Shown piece by piece: positions 25,409 to 40,663 of a stretch of 64,000 bases of DNA. The position numbers and the translations under genes were made by a program. Location: assembly GCA_034766995.1 (NCBI GenBank), contig CM068313.1, positions 18,823,012-18,887,011 on the forward strand, in the 5' to 3' direction. Under the pieces are notes generated by a model. It searched no databases and was not told where the DNA came from. It saw only the letters and a list, made by a program, of their open reading frames with translations. The number at the start of each line of letters is the position of its first letter. Position 1 is the stretch's first letter. Origin of the DNA: Acanthacorydalis orientalis (Eukaryota > Arthropoda > Insecta > Megaloptera > Corydalidae).

Positions 25409-26625
25409 GCGGATATTTTGCGGATATTTCGCGGTTTTTGTAACTTTTTCGGTATCCATTATGAACCGATGTTATTTTTGTCTCATTTATGATATAGAAC
25501 ATTAAAATAGGCATCGGATAGTATGAAATAGTTGCCACTTTTTTAACATTTTGGATTTTTAGGCATGAAAAACCTTTAATTTCGCGAATTTTTCGCGGTT
25601 TTTGTGACTTTTTTGGTATCTATTATGAACCGATGTTAATTTTGACTCATGTATGATATAGTATATTAAAATACGCATCGGATAGTATGAAATAGTTGCC
25701 ATTTTTATAGCATTTTGGATCTTTTAGCCATGAAAAACCTTTATTTTTGTTAATTTTTCGCGGTTTTTGTGACTTTTTCGGTATCTATTATAAACCGATG
25801 TCAATTTTGACTCAAGTATGAAATAGAACATTAAATAACGCATAGAACAGTATGAAATAGTTGCTAGTTTTATAACATTTTGGGTATTTTATGAAGGAAA
25901 AACTGTAATTTTTGCTGATTTTTTGCGGTTTTTATGATATTTCCGACATTTATTACGGACAGATATTAATTTAGTCTAGAAATATACATAAAGCATTAAA
26001 AGACGAATCGACCAGTATTAATTAGTTGCCAAATTATCCTACATATCCACAAAATAAGCAATATCCGTAATATCCACCATATACGAAATATCCGCATTAT
26101 CCGCAATATCAAAAAAATGTGATTTTTTGCAGTTTATTTGATATTTCCTACATATTTTATGGACTGATATTAATTTTAAATAAGATATGATATAGAACAA
26201 TTATATACGCATCGACCGGTATGAAATAGTTGCCATTTTTAAAACATTTTGGATATTTTATATATTGCGGATATGGCGGATATTGAGGATATGGCGGATA
26301 TGATTTATTTTGTTGATATGTAGGATATTTTGGTAACTAGTTAATACTGGTCGATTCGTCTTTTAATGCTTTATGTATATTTCTAGACAAAATTAACATC
26401 GGTCCATAATAAATGTCGGAAATATCAAAAAAACCGCAAAATATCTGCAAAAATTTCCGTTATTCCTTCATAAAATATGCAAAATGTTATAAAACTAGCA
26501 ACTATTTCATACCGTTCGATGCGTATTCTCATGTTCTATATCGTAAAAGAAACAAAATTAACATAGGTTCATAATTGATACCGAAAAAGCGACAAAAACC
26601 GCGAAATATCCGCAAAACATCCGCA
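25409..26625 (+). repeat. Satellite X3 block
   Basis: Reference X block. Successive GATATAG landmarks at about 25,491 and 25,654 and the GAAATAG equivalent at 25,820 show a period of about 165 bp. Segments 25,974-26,050 and 26,312-26,388 are inverted copies. It retains the double GCGGATATTTTGCGGATATTT start and GATCTTTTAGCC. Confidence 0.93.
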
Positions 26626-27657
26626 AAAATAAATGTTTTTCTTGCTTAAAATATACAAAATGTAAAAAAAATGACAAAAATTTCATACTGTTCGATGCGT
26701 ATTCTCATGTTCTATATCATTAGATAATAATAAATACCAAAAATAACTCAAAAACCCCCCAAAATCGCATTTTTTTGGATTTTGCGGATATGCGGATATG
26801 GCGGATACGCAAAAATAAACGTTTTTCTTGCTTAAAATAGCCAAAATGTACAAAAAATGACAAAAATTTCATACTGTTCGATGCGTATTCTCATGTTCTA
26901 TATCATTAGATAATAATAAATACCAAAAATAACTCAAAAACCCCCCAAAATCGCATTTTTTTGGATTTTGCGGATATGCGGATATGGCGGATACGCGGAT
27001 ATTGCGGATATCATATCCGCGGCGGATATCATATCCGCGGCGGATATCATATCCGCGGCGGATATCATATCCGCGGCGGATATCATATCCGCCATTTTCG
27101 CGTATCCGCCATATCCGTTTATCCGCAAAATCCAAAAAAATGCGATTTTTGGGGGTTTTTCGTTATTTTTTGTTATTTATTATTATCATATGATATAGAA
27201 CATTAAAATACGCATCGAACAGTATGAAATTTTTGTAATTTTTTTTACATTTTGGCTATTTTAAGCAAGAAAAACGTTTATTTTTGCGTATCCGCCATAT
27301 CCGCATATCCGCAAAATCCAAAAAAATGCGATTTTTGGGGGTTTTTCGTTATTTTTTGTTATTTATTATTATCTTATGATATAGAACATTAAAATATGCA
27401 TCGAACAGTATGAAATTTTTGTAATTTTTTTTACATTTTGGCTATTTTAAGCAAGAAAAACGTTTATTTTTGCGTATCCGCCATATCCGCATATCCGCAA
27501 AATCCAAAAAAATGCGATTTTTGGGGGTTTTTCGTTATTTTTTGTTATTTATTATTATCTTATGATACAGAACATTAAAATACGCATCGAACAGTATGAA
27601 ATTTTTGTAATTTTTTTTACATTTTGGCTATTTTAAGCAAGGAAAACGTTTTTTTTT
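26626..27657. repeat. Satellite C3 block, inverted repeat
   Basis: Two minus monomers, a centre with five 18-bp units (about 27,005-27,093), then three plus monomers. Confidence 0.93.
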
Positions 27658-28863
27658 GCGGATATTTTGCGGATATTTCGCGGTTTTTGTAACTTTTTCG
27701 GTATCCATTATGAACCGATGTTATTTTTGTCTCATTTATGATATAGAACATTAAAATAGGCATCGGATAGTATGAAATAGTTGCCACTTTTTTAACATTT
27801 TGGATATTTTAGGCATGAAAAACCTTTAATTTCGCGAATTTTTCGCGGTTTTTGTGACTTTTTTGGTATCTATTATGAACCGATGTGAATTTTGACTCAT
27901 GTATGATATAGTATATTAAAATACGCATCGGATAGTATGAAATAGTTGCCATTTTTATAGCATTTTGGATCTTTAGCCATGAAAAACCTTTATTTTTGTT
28001 AATTTTTCGCGGTTTTTGTGACTTTTTCGGTATCTATTATAAACCGATGTCAATTTTGACTCAAGTATGAAATAGAACATTAAATAACGCATAGAACAGT
28101 ATGAAATAGTTGCTAGTTTTATAACATTTTGGGTATTTTATGAAGGAAAAACTGTAATTTTTGCTGATTTTTTGCGGTTTTTATGATATTTCCGACATTT
28201 ATTACGGACAGATATTAATTTAGTCTAGAAATATACATAAAGCATTAAAAGACGAATCGACCAGTATTAATTAGTTGCCAAATTATCCTACATATCCACA
28301 AAATAAGCAATATCCGTAATATCCACCATATACGAAATATCCGCATTATCCGCAATATCAAAAAAATGTGATTTTTTGCAGTTTATTTGATATTTCCTAC
28401 ATATTTTATGGACTGATATTAATTTTAAATAAGATATGATATAGAACAATTATATACGCATCGACCGGTATGAAATAGTTGCCATTTTTAAAACATTTTG
28501 GATATTTTATATATTGCGGATATGGCGGATATTGAGGATATGGCGGATATGATTTATTTTGTTGATATGTAGGATATTTTGGTAACTAGTTAATACTGGT
28601 CGATTCGTCTTTTAATGCTTTATGTATATTTCTAGACAAAATTAACATCGGTCCATAATAAATGTCGGAAATATCAAAAAAACCGCAAAATATCTGCAAA
28701 AATTTCCGTTATTCCTTCATAAAATATGCAAAATGTTATAAAACTAGCAACTATTTCATACCGTTCGATGCGTATTCTCATGTTCTATATCGTAAAAGAG
28801 ACAAAATTAACATAGGTTCATAATTGATACCGAAAAAGTGACAAAAACCGCGAAATATCCGCA
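27658..28863 (+). repeat. Satellite X4 block
   Basis: Direct copy of X3. It shows the derived states GATGTGAATTTT and GATCTTTAGCC shared by X4-X9, but still has the double GCGGATATTTT start. Confidence 0.93.
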
Positions 28864-30230
28864 AAAAAAAACGTTTTCCTTGCTTAAAATAGCCAAAATA
28901 TAAAAAAAATTACAAAAATTTCATACTGTTCGATGCGTATTCTCATGTTCTATATCATTAGATAATAATAAATACCAAAAATAACTCATAAACCCCCCAA
29001 AATCGCATTTTTTTGGATTTTGCGGATATGCGGATATGGCGGATACGCAAAAATAAACGTTTTTCTTGCTTAAAATAGCCAAAATGTAAAAAAAATGACA
29101 AAAATTTCATACTGTTCGATGCGTATTCTCATGTTCTATATCATTAGATAATAATAAATACCAAAAATAACTCATAAACCCCCCAAAATCGCATTTTTTT
29201 GGATTTTGCGGATATGCGGATATGGCGGATACGCAAAAATAAACGTTTTCTTGCTTAAAATAGCCAAAATGTAAAAAAAATGACAAAAATTTCATACTGT
29301 TCGATGCGTATTCTCATGTTCTATATCATTAGATAATAATAAATACCAAAAATAACTCAAAAACCCCCCAAAATCGCATTTTTTTGGATTTTGCGGATAC
29401 GCGGATATGGCGGATATGCAAAAATAAACGTTTTTCTTGCTTAAAATAGCCAAAATGTAAAAAAAATGACAAAAATTTCATACTGTTCGATGCGTATTCT
29501 CATGTTCTATATCATTAGATAATAATAAATACCAAAAATAACTCAAAAACCCCCCAAAATCGCATTTTTTTGGATTTTGCGGATATGCGGATATGGCGGA
29601 TACGCGGATATTGCGGATATCATATCCGCGGCGGATATCATATCCGCGGCGGATATCATATCCGCCATATCCGCGTATCCGCCATATCCGTTTATCCGCA
29701 AAATCCAAAAAAATGCGATTTTTGGGGGTTTTTCGTTATTTTTTGTTATTTATTATTATCTTATGATATAGAACATTAGAATACGCATCGAACAGTATGA
29801 AATTTTTGTAATTTTTTTTACATTTTGGCTATTTTAAGCAAGAAAAACGTTTATTTTTGCGTATCCGCCATATCCGCATATCCGCAAAATCCAAAAAAAT
29901 GCGATTTTTGGGGGTTTTTCGTTATTTTTTGTTATTTATTATTATCTTATGATATAGAACATTAAATTACGCATCGAACAGTATGAAATTTTTGTAATTT
30001 TTTTTACATTTTGGCTATTTTAAGCAAGAAAAACGTTTATTTTTGCGTATCCGCCATATCCGCATATCCGCAAAATCCAAAAAAATGCGATTTTTGGGGG
30101 TTTTTCGTTATTTTTTGTTATTTATTATTATCTTATGATACAGAACATTAAAATACGCATCGAACAGTATGAAATTTTTGTAATTTTTTTTATATTTTGG
30201 CTATTTTAAGCAAGGAAAACGTTTTTTTTT
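28864..30230. repeat. Satellite C4 block, inverted repeat
   Basis: Four minus monomers, a centre with three 18-bp units (about 29,613-29,666), then three plus monomers. Confidence 0.93.
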
Positions 30231-31424
30231 GCGGATATTTCGCGGTTTTTGTAACTTTTTCGGTATCCATTATGAACCGATGTTATTTTTGTCTCATTTA
30301 TGATATAGAACATTAAAATAGGCATCGGATAGTATGAAATAGTTGCCACTTTTTTAACATTTTGGATATTTTAGGCATGAAAAACCTTTAATTTCGCGAA
30401 TTTTTCGCGGTTTTTGTGACTTTTTTGGTATCTATTATGAACCGATGTGAATTTTGACTCATGTATGATATAGTATATTAAAATACGCATCGGATAGTAT
30501 GAAATAGTTGCCATTTTTATAGCATTTTGGATCTTTAGCCATGAAAAACCTTTATTTTTGTTAATTTTTCGCGGTTTTTGTGACTTTTTCGGTATCTATT
30601 ATAAACCGATGTCAATTTTGACTCAAGTATGAAATAGAACATTAAATAACGCATAGAACAGTATGAAATAGTTGCTAGTTTTATAACATTTTGGGTATTT
30701 TATGAAGGAAAAACTGTAATTTTTGCTGATTTTTTGCGGTTTTTATGATATTTCCGACATTTATTACGGACAGATATTAATTTAGTCTAGAAATATACAT
30801 AAAGCATTAAAAGACGAATCGACCAGTATTAATTAGTTGCCAAATTATCCTACATATCCACAAAATAAGCAATATCCGTAATATCCACCATATACGAAAT
30901 ATCCGCATTATCCGCAATATCAAAAAAATGTGATTTTTTGCAGTTTATTTGATATTTCCTACATATTTTATGGACTGATATTAATTTTAAATAAGATATG
31001 ATATAGAACAATTATATACGCATCGACCGGTATGAAATAGTTGCCATTTTTAAAACATTTTGGATATTTTATATATTGCGGAAATGGCGGATATTGAGGA
31101 TATGGCGGATATGATTTATTTTGTTGATATGTAGGATATTTTGGTAACTAGTTAATACTGGTCGATTCGTCTTTTAATGCTTTATGTATATTTCTAGACA
31201 AAATTAACATCGGTCCATAATAAATGTCGGAAATATCAAAAAAACCGCAAAATATCTGCAAAAATTTCCGTTATTCCTTCATAAAATATGCAAAATGTTA
31301 TAAAACTAGCAACTATTTCATACCGTTCGATGCGTATTCTCATGTTCTATATCGTAAAAGAGACAAAATTAACATAGGTTCATAATTGATACCGAAAAAG
31401 TGACAAAAACCGCGAAATATCCGC
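30231..31424 (+). repeat. Satellite X5 block
   Basis: Core-type copy with shortened start (single GCGGATATTTCGCGG). A private T-to-A change is at about 31,083. Confidence 0.93.
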
Positions 31425-32979
31425 AAAAAAAAACGTTTTCCTTGCTTAAAATAGCCAAAATATAAAAAAAATTACAAAAATTTCATACTGTTCGATGCGT
31501 ATTTTAATGTTCTGTATCATAAGATAATAATAAATAACAAAAAATAACGAAAAACCCCCAAAAATCGCATTTTTTTGGATTTTGCGGATATGCGGATATG
31601 GCGGATACGCAAAAATAAACGTTTTTCTTGCTTAAAATAGCCAAAATGTAAAAAAAATGACAAAAATTTCATACTGTTCGATGCGAAATTCTCATGTTCT
31701 ATATCATTAGATAATAATAAATACCAAAAATAACTCAAAAACCCCCCAAAATCGCATTTTTTTGGATTTTGCGGATATGCGGATATGGCGGATACGCAAA
31801 AATAAACGTTTTTCTTGCTTAAAATAGCCAAAATGTAAAAAAAATGACAAAAATTTCATACTGTTCGATGCGTATTCTCATGTTCTATATCATTAGATAA
31901 TAATAAATACCAAAAATAACTCATAAACCCCCCAAAATCGCATTTTTTTGGATTTTGCGGATATGCGGATATGGCGGATACGCAAAAATAAACGTTTTCT
32001 TGCTTAAAATAGCCAAAATGTAAAAAAAATGACAAAAATTTCATACTGTTCGATGCGTATTCTCATGTTCTATATCATTAGATAATAATAAATACCAAAA
32101 ATAACTCAAAAACCCCCCAAAATCGCATTTTTTTGGATTTTGCGGATACGCGGATATGGCGGATATGCAAAAATAAACGTTTTTCTTGCTTAAAATAGCC
32201 AAAATGTAAAAAAAATGACAAAAATTTCATACTGTTCGATGCGTATTCTCATGTTCTATATCATTAGATAATAATAAATACCAAAAATAACTCAAAAACC
32301 CCCCAAAATCGCATTTTTTTGGATTTTGCGGATATGCGGATATGGCGGATACGCGGATATTGCGGATATCATATCCGCGGCGGATATCATATCCGCGGCG
32401 GATATCATATCCGCCATATCCGCGTATCCGCCATATCCGTTTATCCGCAAAATCCAAAAAAATGCGATTTTTGGGGGTTTTTCGTTATTTTTTGTTATTT
32501 ATTATTATCTTATGATATAGAACATTAGAATACGCATCGAACAGTATGAAATTTTTGTAATTTTTTTTACATTTTGGCTATTTTAAGCAAGAAAAACGTT
32601 TATTTTTGCGTATCCGCCATATCCGCATATCCGCAAAATCCAAAAAAATGCGATTTTTGGGGGTTTTTCGTTATTTTTTGTTATTTATTATTATCTTATG
32701 ATATAGAACATTAAATTACGCATCGAACAGTATGAAATTTTTGTAATTTTTTTTACATTTTGGCTATTTTAAGCAAGAAAAACGTTTATTTTTGCGTATC
32801 CGCCATATCCGCATATCCGCAAAATCCAAAAAAATGCGATTTTTGGGGGTTTTTCGTTATTTTTTGTTATTTATTATTATCTTATGATACAGAACATTAA
32901 AATACGCATCGAACAGTATGAAATTTTTGTAATTTTTTTTATATTTTGGCTATTTTAAGCAAGGAAAACGTTTTTTTTT
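31425..32979. repeat. Satellite C5 block, inverted repeat
   Basis: Five minus monomers, a centre with three 18-bp units (about 32,362-32,415), then three plus monomers. One minus monomer has an altered GCGAAATTC at about 31,684. Confidence 0.93.
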
Positions 32980-34174
32980 GCGGATATTTCGCGGTTTTTG
33001 TAACTTTTTCGGTATCCATTATGAACCGATGTTATTTTTGTCTCATTTATGATATAGAACATTAAAATAGGCATCGGATAGTATGAAATAGTTGCCACTT
33101 TTTTAACATTTTGGATATTTTAGGCATGAAAAACCTTTAATTTCGCGAATTTTTCGCGGTTTTTGTGACTTTTTTGGTATCTATTATGAACCGATGTGAA
33201 TTTTGACTCATGTATGATATAGTATATTAAAATACGCATCGGATAGTATGAAATAGTTGCCATTTTTATAGCATTTTGGATCTTTAGCCATGAAAAACCT
33301 TTATTTTTGTTAATTTTTCGCGGTTTTTGTGACTTTTTCGGTATCTATTATAAACCGATGTCAATTTTGACTCAAGTATGAAATAGAACATTAAATAACG
33401 CATAGAACAGTATGAAATAGTTGCTAGTTTTATAACATTTTGGGTATTTTATGAAGGAAAAACTGTAATTTTTGCTGATTTTTTGCGGTTTTTATGATAT
33501 TTCCGACATTTATTACGGACAGATATTAATTTAGTCTAGAAATATACATAAAGCATTAAAAGACGAATCGACCAGTATTAATTAGTTGCCAAATTATCCT
33601 ACATATCCACAAAATAAGCAATATCCGTAATATCCACCATATACGAAATATCCGCATTATCCGCAATATCAAAAAAATGTGATTTTTTGCAGTTTATTTG
33701 ATATTTCCTACATATTTTATGGACTGATATTAATTTTAAATAAGATATGATATAGAACAATTATATACGCATCGACCGGTATGAAATAGTTGCCATTTTT
33801 AAAACATTTTGGATATTTTATATATTGCGGATATGGCGGATATTGAGGATATGGCGGATATGATTTATTTTGTTGATATGTAGGATATTTTGGTAACTAG
33901 TTAATACTGGTCGATTCGTCTTTTAATGCTTTATGTATATTTCTAGACAAAATTAACATCGGTCCATAATAAATGTCGGAAATATCAAAAAAACCGCAAA
34001 ATATCTGCAAAAATTTCCGTTATTCCTTCATAAAATATGCAAAATGTTATAAAACTAGCAACTATTTCATACCGTTCGATGCGTATTCTCATGTTCTATA
34101 TCGTAAAAGAGACAAAATTAACATAGGTTCATAATTGATACCGAAAAAGTGACAAAAACCGCGAAATATCCGCA
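32980..34174 (+). repeat. Satellite X6 block
   Basis: Core-type copy, nearly identical to X5 and X7 at a spacing of about 2,748 bp. Confidence 0.93.
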
Positions 34175-35726
34175 AAAAAAAACGTTTTCCTTGCTTAAAA
34201 TAGCCAAAATATAAAAAAAATTACAAAAATTTCATACTGTTCGATGCGTATTTTAATGTTCTGTATCATAAGATAATAATAAATAACAAAAAATAACGAA
34301 AAACCCCCAAAAATCGCATTTTTTTGGATTTTGCGGATATGCGGATATGGCGGATACGCAAAAATAAACGTTTTCTTGCTTAAAATAGCCAAAATGTAAA
34401 AAAAATGACAAAAATTTCATACTGTTCGATGCGTATTCTCATGTTCTATATCATTAGATAATAATAAATACCAAAAATAACTCAAAAACCCCCCAAAATC
34501 GCATTTTTTTGGATTTTGCGGATATGCGGATATGGCGGATACGCAAAAATAAACGTTTTTCTTGCTTAAAATAGCCAAAATGTAAAAAAAATGACAAAAA
34601 TTTCATACTGTTCGATGCGTATTCTCATGTTCTATATCATTAGATAATAATAAATACCAAAAATAACTCATAAACCCCCCAAAATCGCATTTTTTTGGAT
34701 TTTGCGGATATGCGGATATGGCGGATACGCAAAAATAAACGTTTTCTTGCTTAAAATAGCCAAAATGTAAAAAAAATGACAAAAATTTCATACTGTTCGA
34801 TGCGTATTCTCATGTTCTATATCATTAGATAATAATAAATACCAAAAATAACTCAAAAACCCCCCAAAATCGCATTTTTTTGGATTTTGCGGATACGCGG
34901 ATATGGCGGATATGCAAAAATAAACGTTTTTCTTGCTTAAAATAGCCAAAATGTAAAAAAAATGACAAAAATTTCATACTGTTCGATGCGTATTCTCATG
35001 TTCTATATCATTAGATAATAATAAATACCAAAAATAACTCAAAAACCCCCCAAAATCGCATTTTTTTGGATTTTGCGGATATGCGGATATGGCGGATACG
35101 CGGATATTGCGGATATCATATCCGCGGCGGATATCATATCCGCGGCGGATATCATATCCGCCATATCCGCGTATCCGCCATATCCGTTTATCCGCAAAAT
35201 CCAAAAAAATGCGATTTTTGGGGGTTTTTCGTTATTTTTTGTTATTTATTATTATCTTATGATATAGAACATTAGAATACGCATCGAACAGTATGAAATT
35301 TTTGTAATTTTTTTTACATTTTGGCTATTTTAAGCAAGAAAAACGTTTATTTTTGCGTATCCGCCATATCCGCATATCCGCAAAATCCAAAAAAATGCGA
35401 TTTTTGGGGGTTTTTCGTTATTTTTTGTTATTTATTATTATCTTATGATATAGAACATTAAATTACGCATCGAACAGTATGAAATTTTTGTAATTTTTTT
35501 TACATTTTGGCTATTTTAAGCAAGAAAAACGTTTATTTTTGCGTATCCGCCATATCCGCATATCCGCAAAATCCAAAAAAATGCGATTTTTGGGGGTTTT
35601 TCGTTATTTTTTGTTATTTATTATTATCTTATGATACAGAACATTAAAATACGCATCGAACAGTATGAAATTTTTGTAATTTTTTTTATATTTTGGCTAT
35701 TTTAAGCAAGGAAAACGTTTTTTTTT
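34175..35726. repeat. Satellite C6 block, inverted repeat
   Basis: Five minus monomers, a centre with three 18-bp units (about 35,109-35,162), then three plus monomers. Nearly identical to C5. Confidence 0.93.
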
Positions 35727-36921
35727 GCGGATATTTCGCGGTTTTTGTAACTTTTTCGGTATCCATTATGAACCGATGTTATTTTTGTCTCATTTATGAT
35801 ATAGAACATTAAAATAGGCATCGGATAGTATGAAATAGTTGCCACTTTTTTAACATTTTGGATATTTTAGGCATGAAAAACCTTTAATTTCGCGAATTTT
35901 TCGCGGTTTTTGTGACTTTTTTGGTATCTATTATGAACCGATGTGAATTTTGACTCATGTATGATATAGTATATTAAAATACGCATCGGATAGTATGAAA
36001 TAGTTGCCATTTTTATAGCATTTTGGATCTTTAGCCATGAAAAACCTTTATTTTTGTTAATTTTTCGCGGTTTTTGTGACTTTTTCGGTATCTATTATAA
36101 ACCGATGTCAATTTTGACTCAAGTATGAAATAGAACATTAAATAACGCATAGAACAGTATGAAATAGTTGCTAGTTTTATAACATTTTGGGTATTTTATG
36201 AAGGAAAAACTGTAATTTTTGCTGATTTTTTGCGGTTTTTATGATATTTCCGACATTTATTACGGACAGATATTAATTTAGTCTAGAAATATACATAAAG
36301 CATTAAAAGACGAATCGACCAGTATTAATTAGTTGCCAAATTATCCTACATATCCACAAAATAAGCAATATCCGTAATATCCACCATATACGAAATATCC
36401 GCATTATCCGCAATATCAAAAAAATGTGATTTTTTGCAGTTTATTTGATATTTCCTACATATTTTATGGACTGATATTAATTTTAAATAAGATATGATAT
36501 AGAACAATTATATACGCATCGACCGGTATGAAATAGTTGCCATTTTTAAAACATTTTGGATATTTTATATATTGCGGATATGGCGGATATTGAGGATATG
36601 GCGGATATGATTTATTTTGTTGATATGTAGGATATTTTGGTAACTAGTTAATACTGGTCGATTCGTCTTTTAATGCTTTATGTATATTTCTAGACAAAAT
36701 TAACATCGGTCCATAATAAATGTCGGAAATATCAAAAAAACCGCAAAATATCTGCAAAAATTTCCGTTATTCCTTCATAAAATATGCAAAATGTTATAAA
36801 ACTAGCAACTATTTCATACCGTTCGATGCGTATTCTCATGTTCTATATCGTAAAAGAGACAAAATTAACATAGGTTCATAATTGATACCGAAAAAGTGAC
36901 AAAAACCGCGAAATATCCGCA
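35727..36921 (+). repeat. Satellite X7 block
   Basis: Core-type copy with the GATGTGAATTTT and GATCTTTAGCC states. Confidence 0.93.
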
Positions 36922-38102
36922 AAAAAAAACGTTTTCCTTGCTTAAAATAGCCAAAATATAAAAAAAATTACAAAAATTTCATACTGTTCGATGCGTATTT
37001 TAATGTTCTGTATCATAAGATAATAATAAATAACAAAAAATAACGAAAAACCCCCAAAAATCGCATTTTTTTGGATTTTGCGGATATGCGGATATGGCGG
37101 ATACGCAAAAATAAACGTTTTCTTGCTTAAAATAGCCAAAATGTAAAAAAAATGACAAAAATTTCATACTGTTCGATGCGTATTCTCATGTTCTATATCA
37201 TTAGATAATAATAAATACCAAAAATAACTCAAAAACCCCCCAAAATCGCATTTTTTTGGATTTTGCGGATACGCGGATATGGCGGATACGCAAAAATAAA
37301 CGTTTTTCTTGCTTAAAATAGCCAAAATGTAAAAAAAATGACAAAAATTTCATACTGTTCGATGCGTATTCTCATGTTCTATATCATTAGATAATAATAA
37401 ATACCAAAAATAACTCAAAAACCCCCCAAAATCGCATTTTTTTGGATTTTGCGGATATGCGGATATGGCGGATACGCGGATATTGCGGATATCATATCCG
37501 CGGCGGATATCATATCCGCGGCGGATATCATATCCGCCATATCCGCGTATCCGCCATATCCGTTTATCCGCAAAATCCAAAAAAATGCGATTTTTGGGGG
37601 TTTTTCGTTATTTTTTGTTATTTATTATTATCTTATGATATAGAACATTAGAATACGCATCGAACAGTATGAAATTTTTGTAATTTTTTTTACATTTTGG
37701 CTATTTTAAGCAAGAAAAACGTTTATTTTTGCGTATCCGCCATATCCGCATATCCGCAAAATCCAAAAAAATGCGATTTTTGGGGGTTTTTCGTTATTTT
37801 TTGTTATTTATTATTATCTTATGATATAGAACATTAAATTACGCATCGAACAGTATGAAATTTTTGTAATTTTTTTTACATTTTGGCTATTTTAAGCAAG
37901 AAAAACGTTTATTTTTGCGTATCCGCCATATCCGCATATCCGCAAAATCCAAAAAAATGCGATTTTTGGGGGTTTTTCGTTATTTTTTGTTATTTATTAT
38001 TATCTTATGATACAGAACATTAAAATACGCATCGAACAGTATGAAATTTTTGTAATTTTTTTTATATTTTGGCTATTTTAAGCAAGGAAAACGTTTTTTT
38101 TT
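36922..38102. repeat. Satellite C7 block, inverted repeat
   Basis: Three minus monomers, a centre with three 18-bp units (about 37,485-37,538), then three plus monomers. It differs from C6 by lacking two minus monomers (about 371 bp shorter). Confidence 0.93.
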
Positions 38103-39297
38103 GCGGATATTTCGCGGTTTTTGTAACTTTTTCGGTATCCATTATGAACCGATGTTATTTTTGTCTCATTTATGATATAGAACATTAAAATAGGCATCGG
38201 ATAGTATGAAATAGTTGCCACTTTTTTAACATTTTGGATATTTTAGGCATGAAAAACCTTTAATTTGGCGAATTTTTCGCGGTTTTTGTGACTTTTTTGG
38301 TATCTATTATGAACCGATGTGAATTTTGACTCATGTATGATATAGTATATTAAAATACGCATCGGATAGTATGAAATAGTTGCCATTTTTATAGCATTTT
38401 GGATCTTTAGCCATGAAAAACCTTTATTTTTGTTAATTTTTCGCGGTTTTTGTGACTTTTTCGGTATCTATTATAAACCGATGTCAATTTTGACTCAAGT
38501 ATGAAATAGAACATTAAATAACGCATAGAACAGTATGAAATAGTTGCTAGTTTTATAACATTTTGGGTATTTTATGAAGGAAAAACTGTAATTTTTGCTG
38601 ATTTTTTGCGGTTTTTATGATATTTCCGACATTTATTACGGACAGATATTAATTTAGTCTAGAAATATACATAAAGCATTAAAAGACGAATCGACCAGTA
38701 TTAATTAGTTGCCAAATTATCCTACATATCCACAAAATAAGCAATATCCGTAATATCCACCATATACGAAATATCCGCATTATCCGCAATATCAAAAAAA
38801 TGTGATTTTTTGCAGTTTATTTGATATTTCCTACATATTTTATGGACTGATATTAATTTTAAATAAGATATGATATAGAACAATTATATACGCATCGACC
38901 GGTATGAAATAGTTGCCATTTTTAAAACATTTTGGATATTTTATATATTGCGGATATGGCGGATATTGAGGATATGGCGGATATGATTTATTTTGTTGAT
39001 ATGTAGGATATTTTGGTAACTAGTTAATACTGGTCGATTCGTCTTTTAATGCTTTATGTATATTTCTAGACAAAATTAACATCGGTCCATAATAAATGTC
39101 GGAAATATCAAAAAAACCGCAAAATATCTGCAAAAATTTCCGTTATTCCTTCATAAAATATGCAAAATGTTATAAAACTAGCAACTATTTCATACCGTTC
39201 GATGCGTATTCTCATGTTCTATATCGTAAAAGAGACAAAATTAACATAGGTTCATAATTGATACCGAAAAAGTGACAAAAACCGCGAAATATCCGCA
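38103..39297 (+). repeat. Satellite X8 block
   Basis: Core-type copy with a private C-to-G change at about 38,267 (TTTGGCGAA where others have TTTCGCGAA). Confidence 0.93.
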
Positions 39298-40663
39298 AAA
39301 AAAAACGTTTTCCTTGCTTAAAATAGCCAAAATATAAAAAAAATTACAAAAATTTCATACTGTTCGATGCGTATTTTAATGTTCTGTATCATAAGATAAT
39401 AATAAATAACAAAAAATAACGAAAAACCCCCAAAAATCGCATTTTTTTGGATTTTGCGGATATGCGGATATGGCGGATACGCAAAAATAAACGTTTTTCT
39501 TGCTTAAAATAGCCAAAATGTAAAAAAAATGACAAAAATTTCATACTGTTCGATGCGTATTCTCATGTTCTATATCATTAGATAATAATAAATACCAAAA
39601 ATAACTCATAAACCCCCCAAAATCGCATTTTTTTGGATTTTGCGGATATGCGGATATGGCGGATACGCAAAAATAAACGTTTTCTTGCTTAAAATAGCCA
39701 AAATGTAAAAAAAATGACAAAAATTTCATACTGTTCGATGCGTATTCTCATGTTCTATATCATTAGATAATAATAAATACCAAAAATAACTCAAAAACCC
39801 CCCAAAATCGCATTTTTTTGGATTTTGCGGATACGCGGATATGGCGGATATGCAAAAATAAACGTTTTTCTTGCTTAAAATAGCCAAAATGTAAAAAAAA
39901 TGTCAAAATTTCATACTGTTCGATGCGTATTCTCATGTTCTATATCATTAGATAATAATAAATACCAAAAATAACACAAAAACCCCCCAAAATCGCATTT
40001 TTTTGGATTTTGCGGATATGCGGATATGGCGGATACGCGGATATTGCGGATATCATATCCGCGGCGGATATCATATCCGCGGCGGATATCATATCCGCCA
40101 TATCCGCGTATCCGCCATATCCGTTTATCCGCAAAATCCAAAAAAATGCGATTTTTGGGGGTTTTTCGTTATTTTTTGTTATTTATTATTATCTTATGAT
40201 ATAGAACATTAGAATACGCATCGAACAGTATGAAATTTTTGTAATTTTTTTTACATTTTGGCTATTTTAAGCAAGAAAAACGTTTATTTTTGCGTATCCG
40301 CCATATCCGCATATCCGCAAAATCCAAAAAAATGCGATTTTTGGGGGTTTTTCGTTATTTTTTGTTATTTATTATTATCTTATGATATAGAACATTAAAT
40401 TACGCATCGAACAGTATGAAATTTTTGTAATTTTTTTTACATTTTGGCTATTTTAAGCAAGAAAAACGTTTATTTTTGCGTATCCGCCATATCCGCATAT
40501 CCGCAAAATCCAAAAAAATGCGATTTTTGGGGGTTTTTCGTTATTTTTTGTTATTTATTATTATCTTATGATACAGAACATTAAAATACGCATCGAACAG
40601 TATGAAATTTTTGTAATTTTTTTTATATTTTGGCTATTTTAAGCAAGGAAAACGTTTTTTTTT
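39298..40663. repeat. Satellite C8 block, inverted repeat
   Basis: Four minus monomers, a centre with three 18-bp units (about 40,046-40,099), then three plus monomers. Confidence 0.93.
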
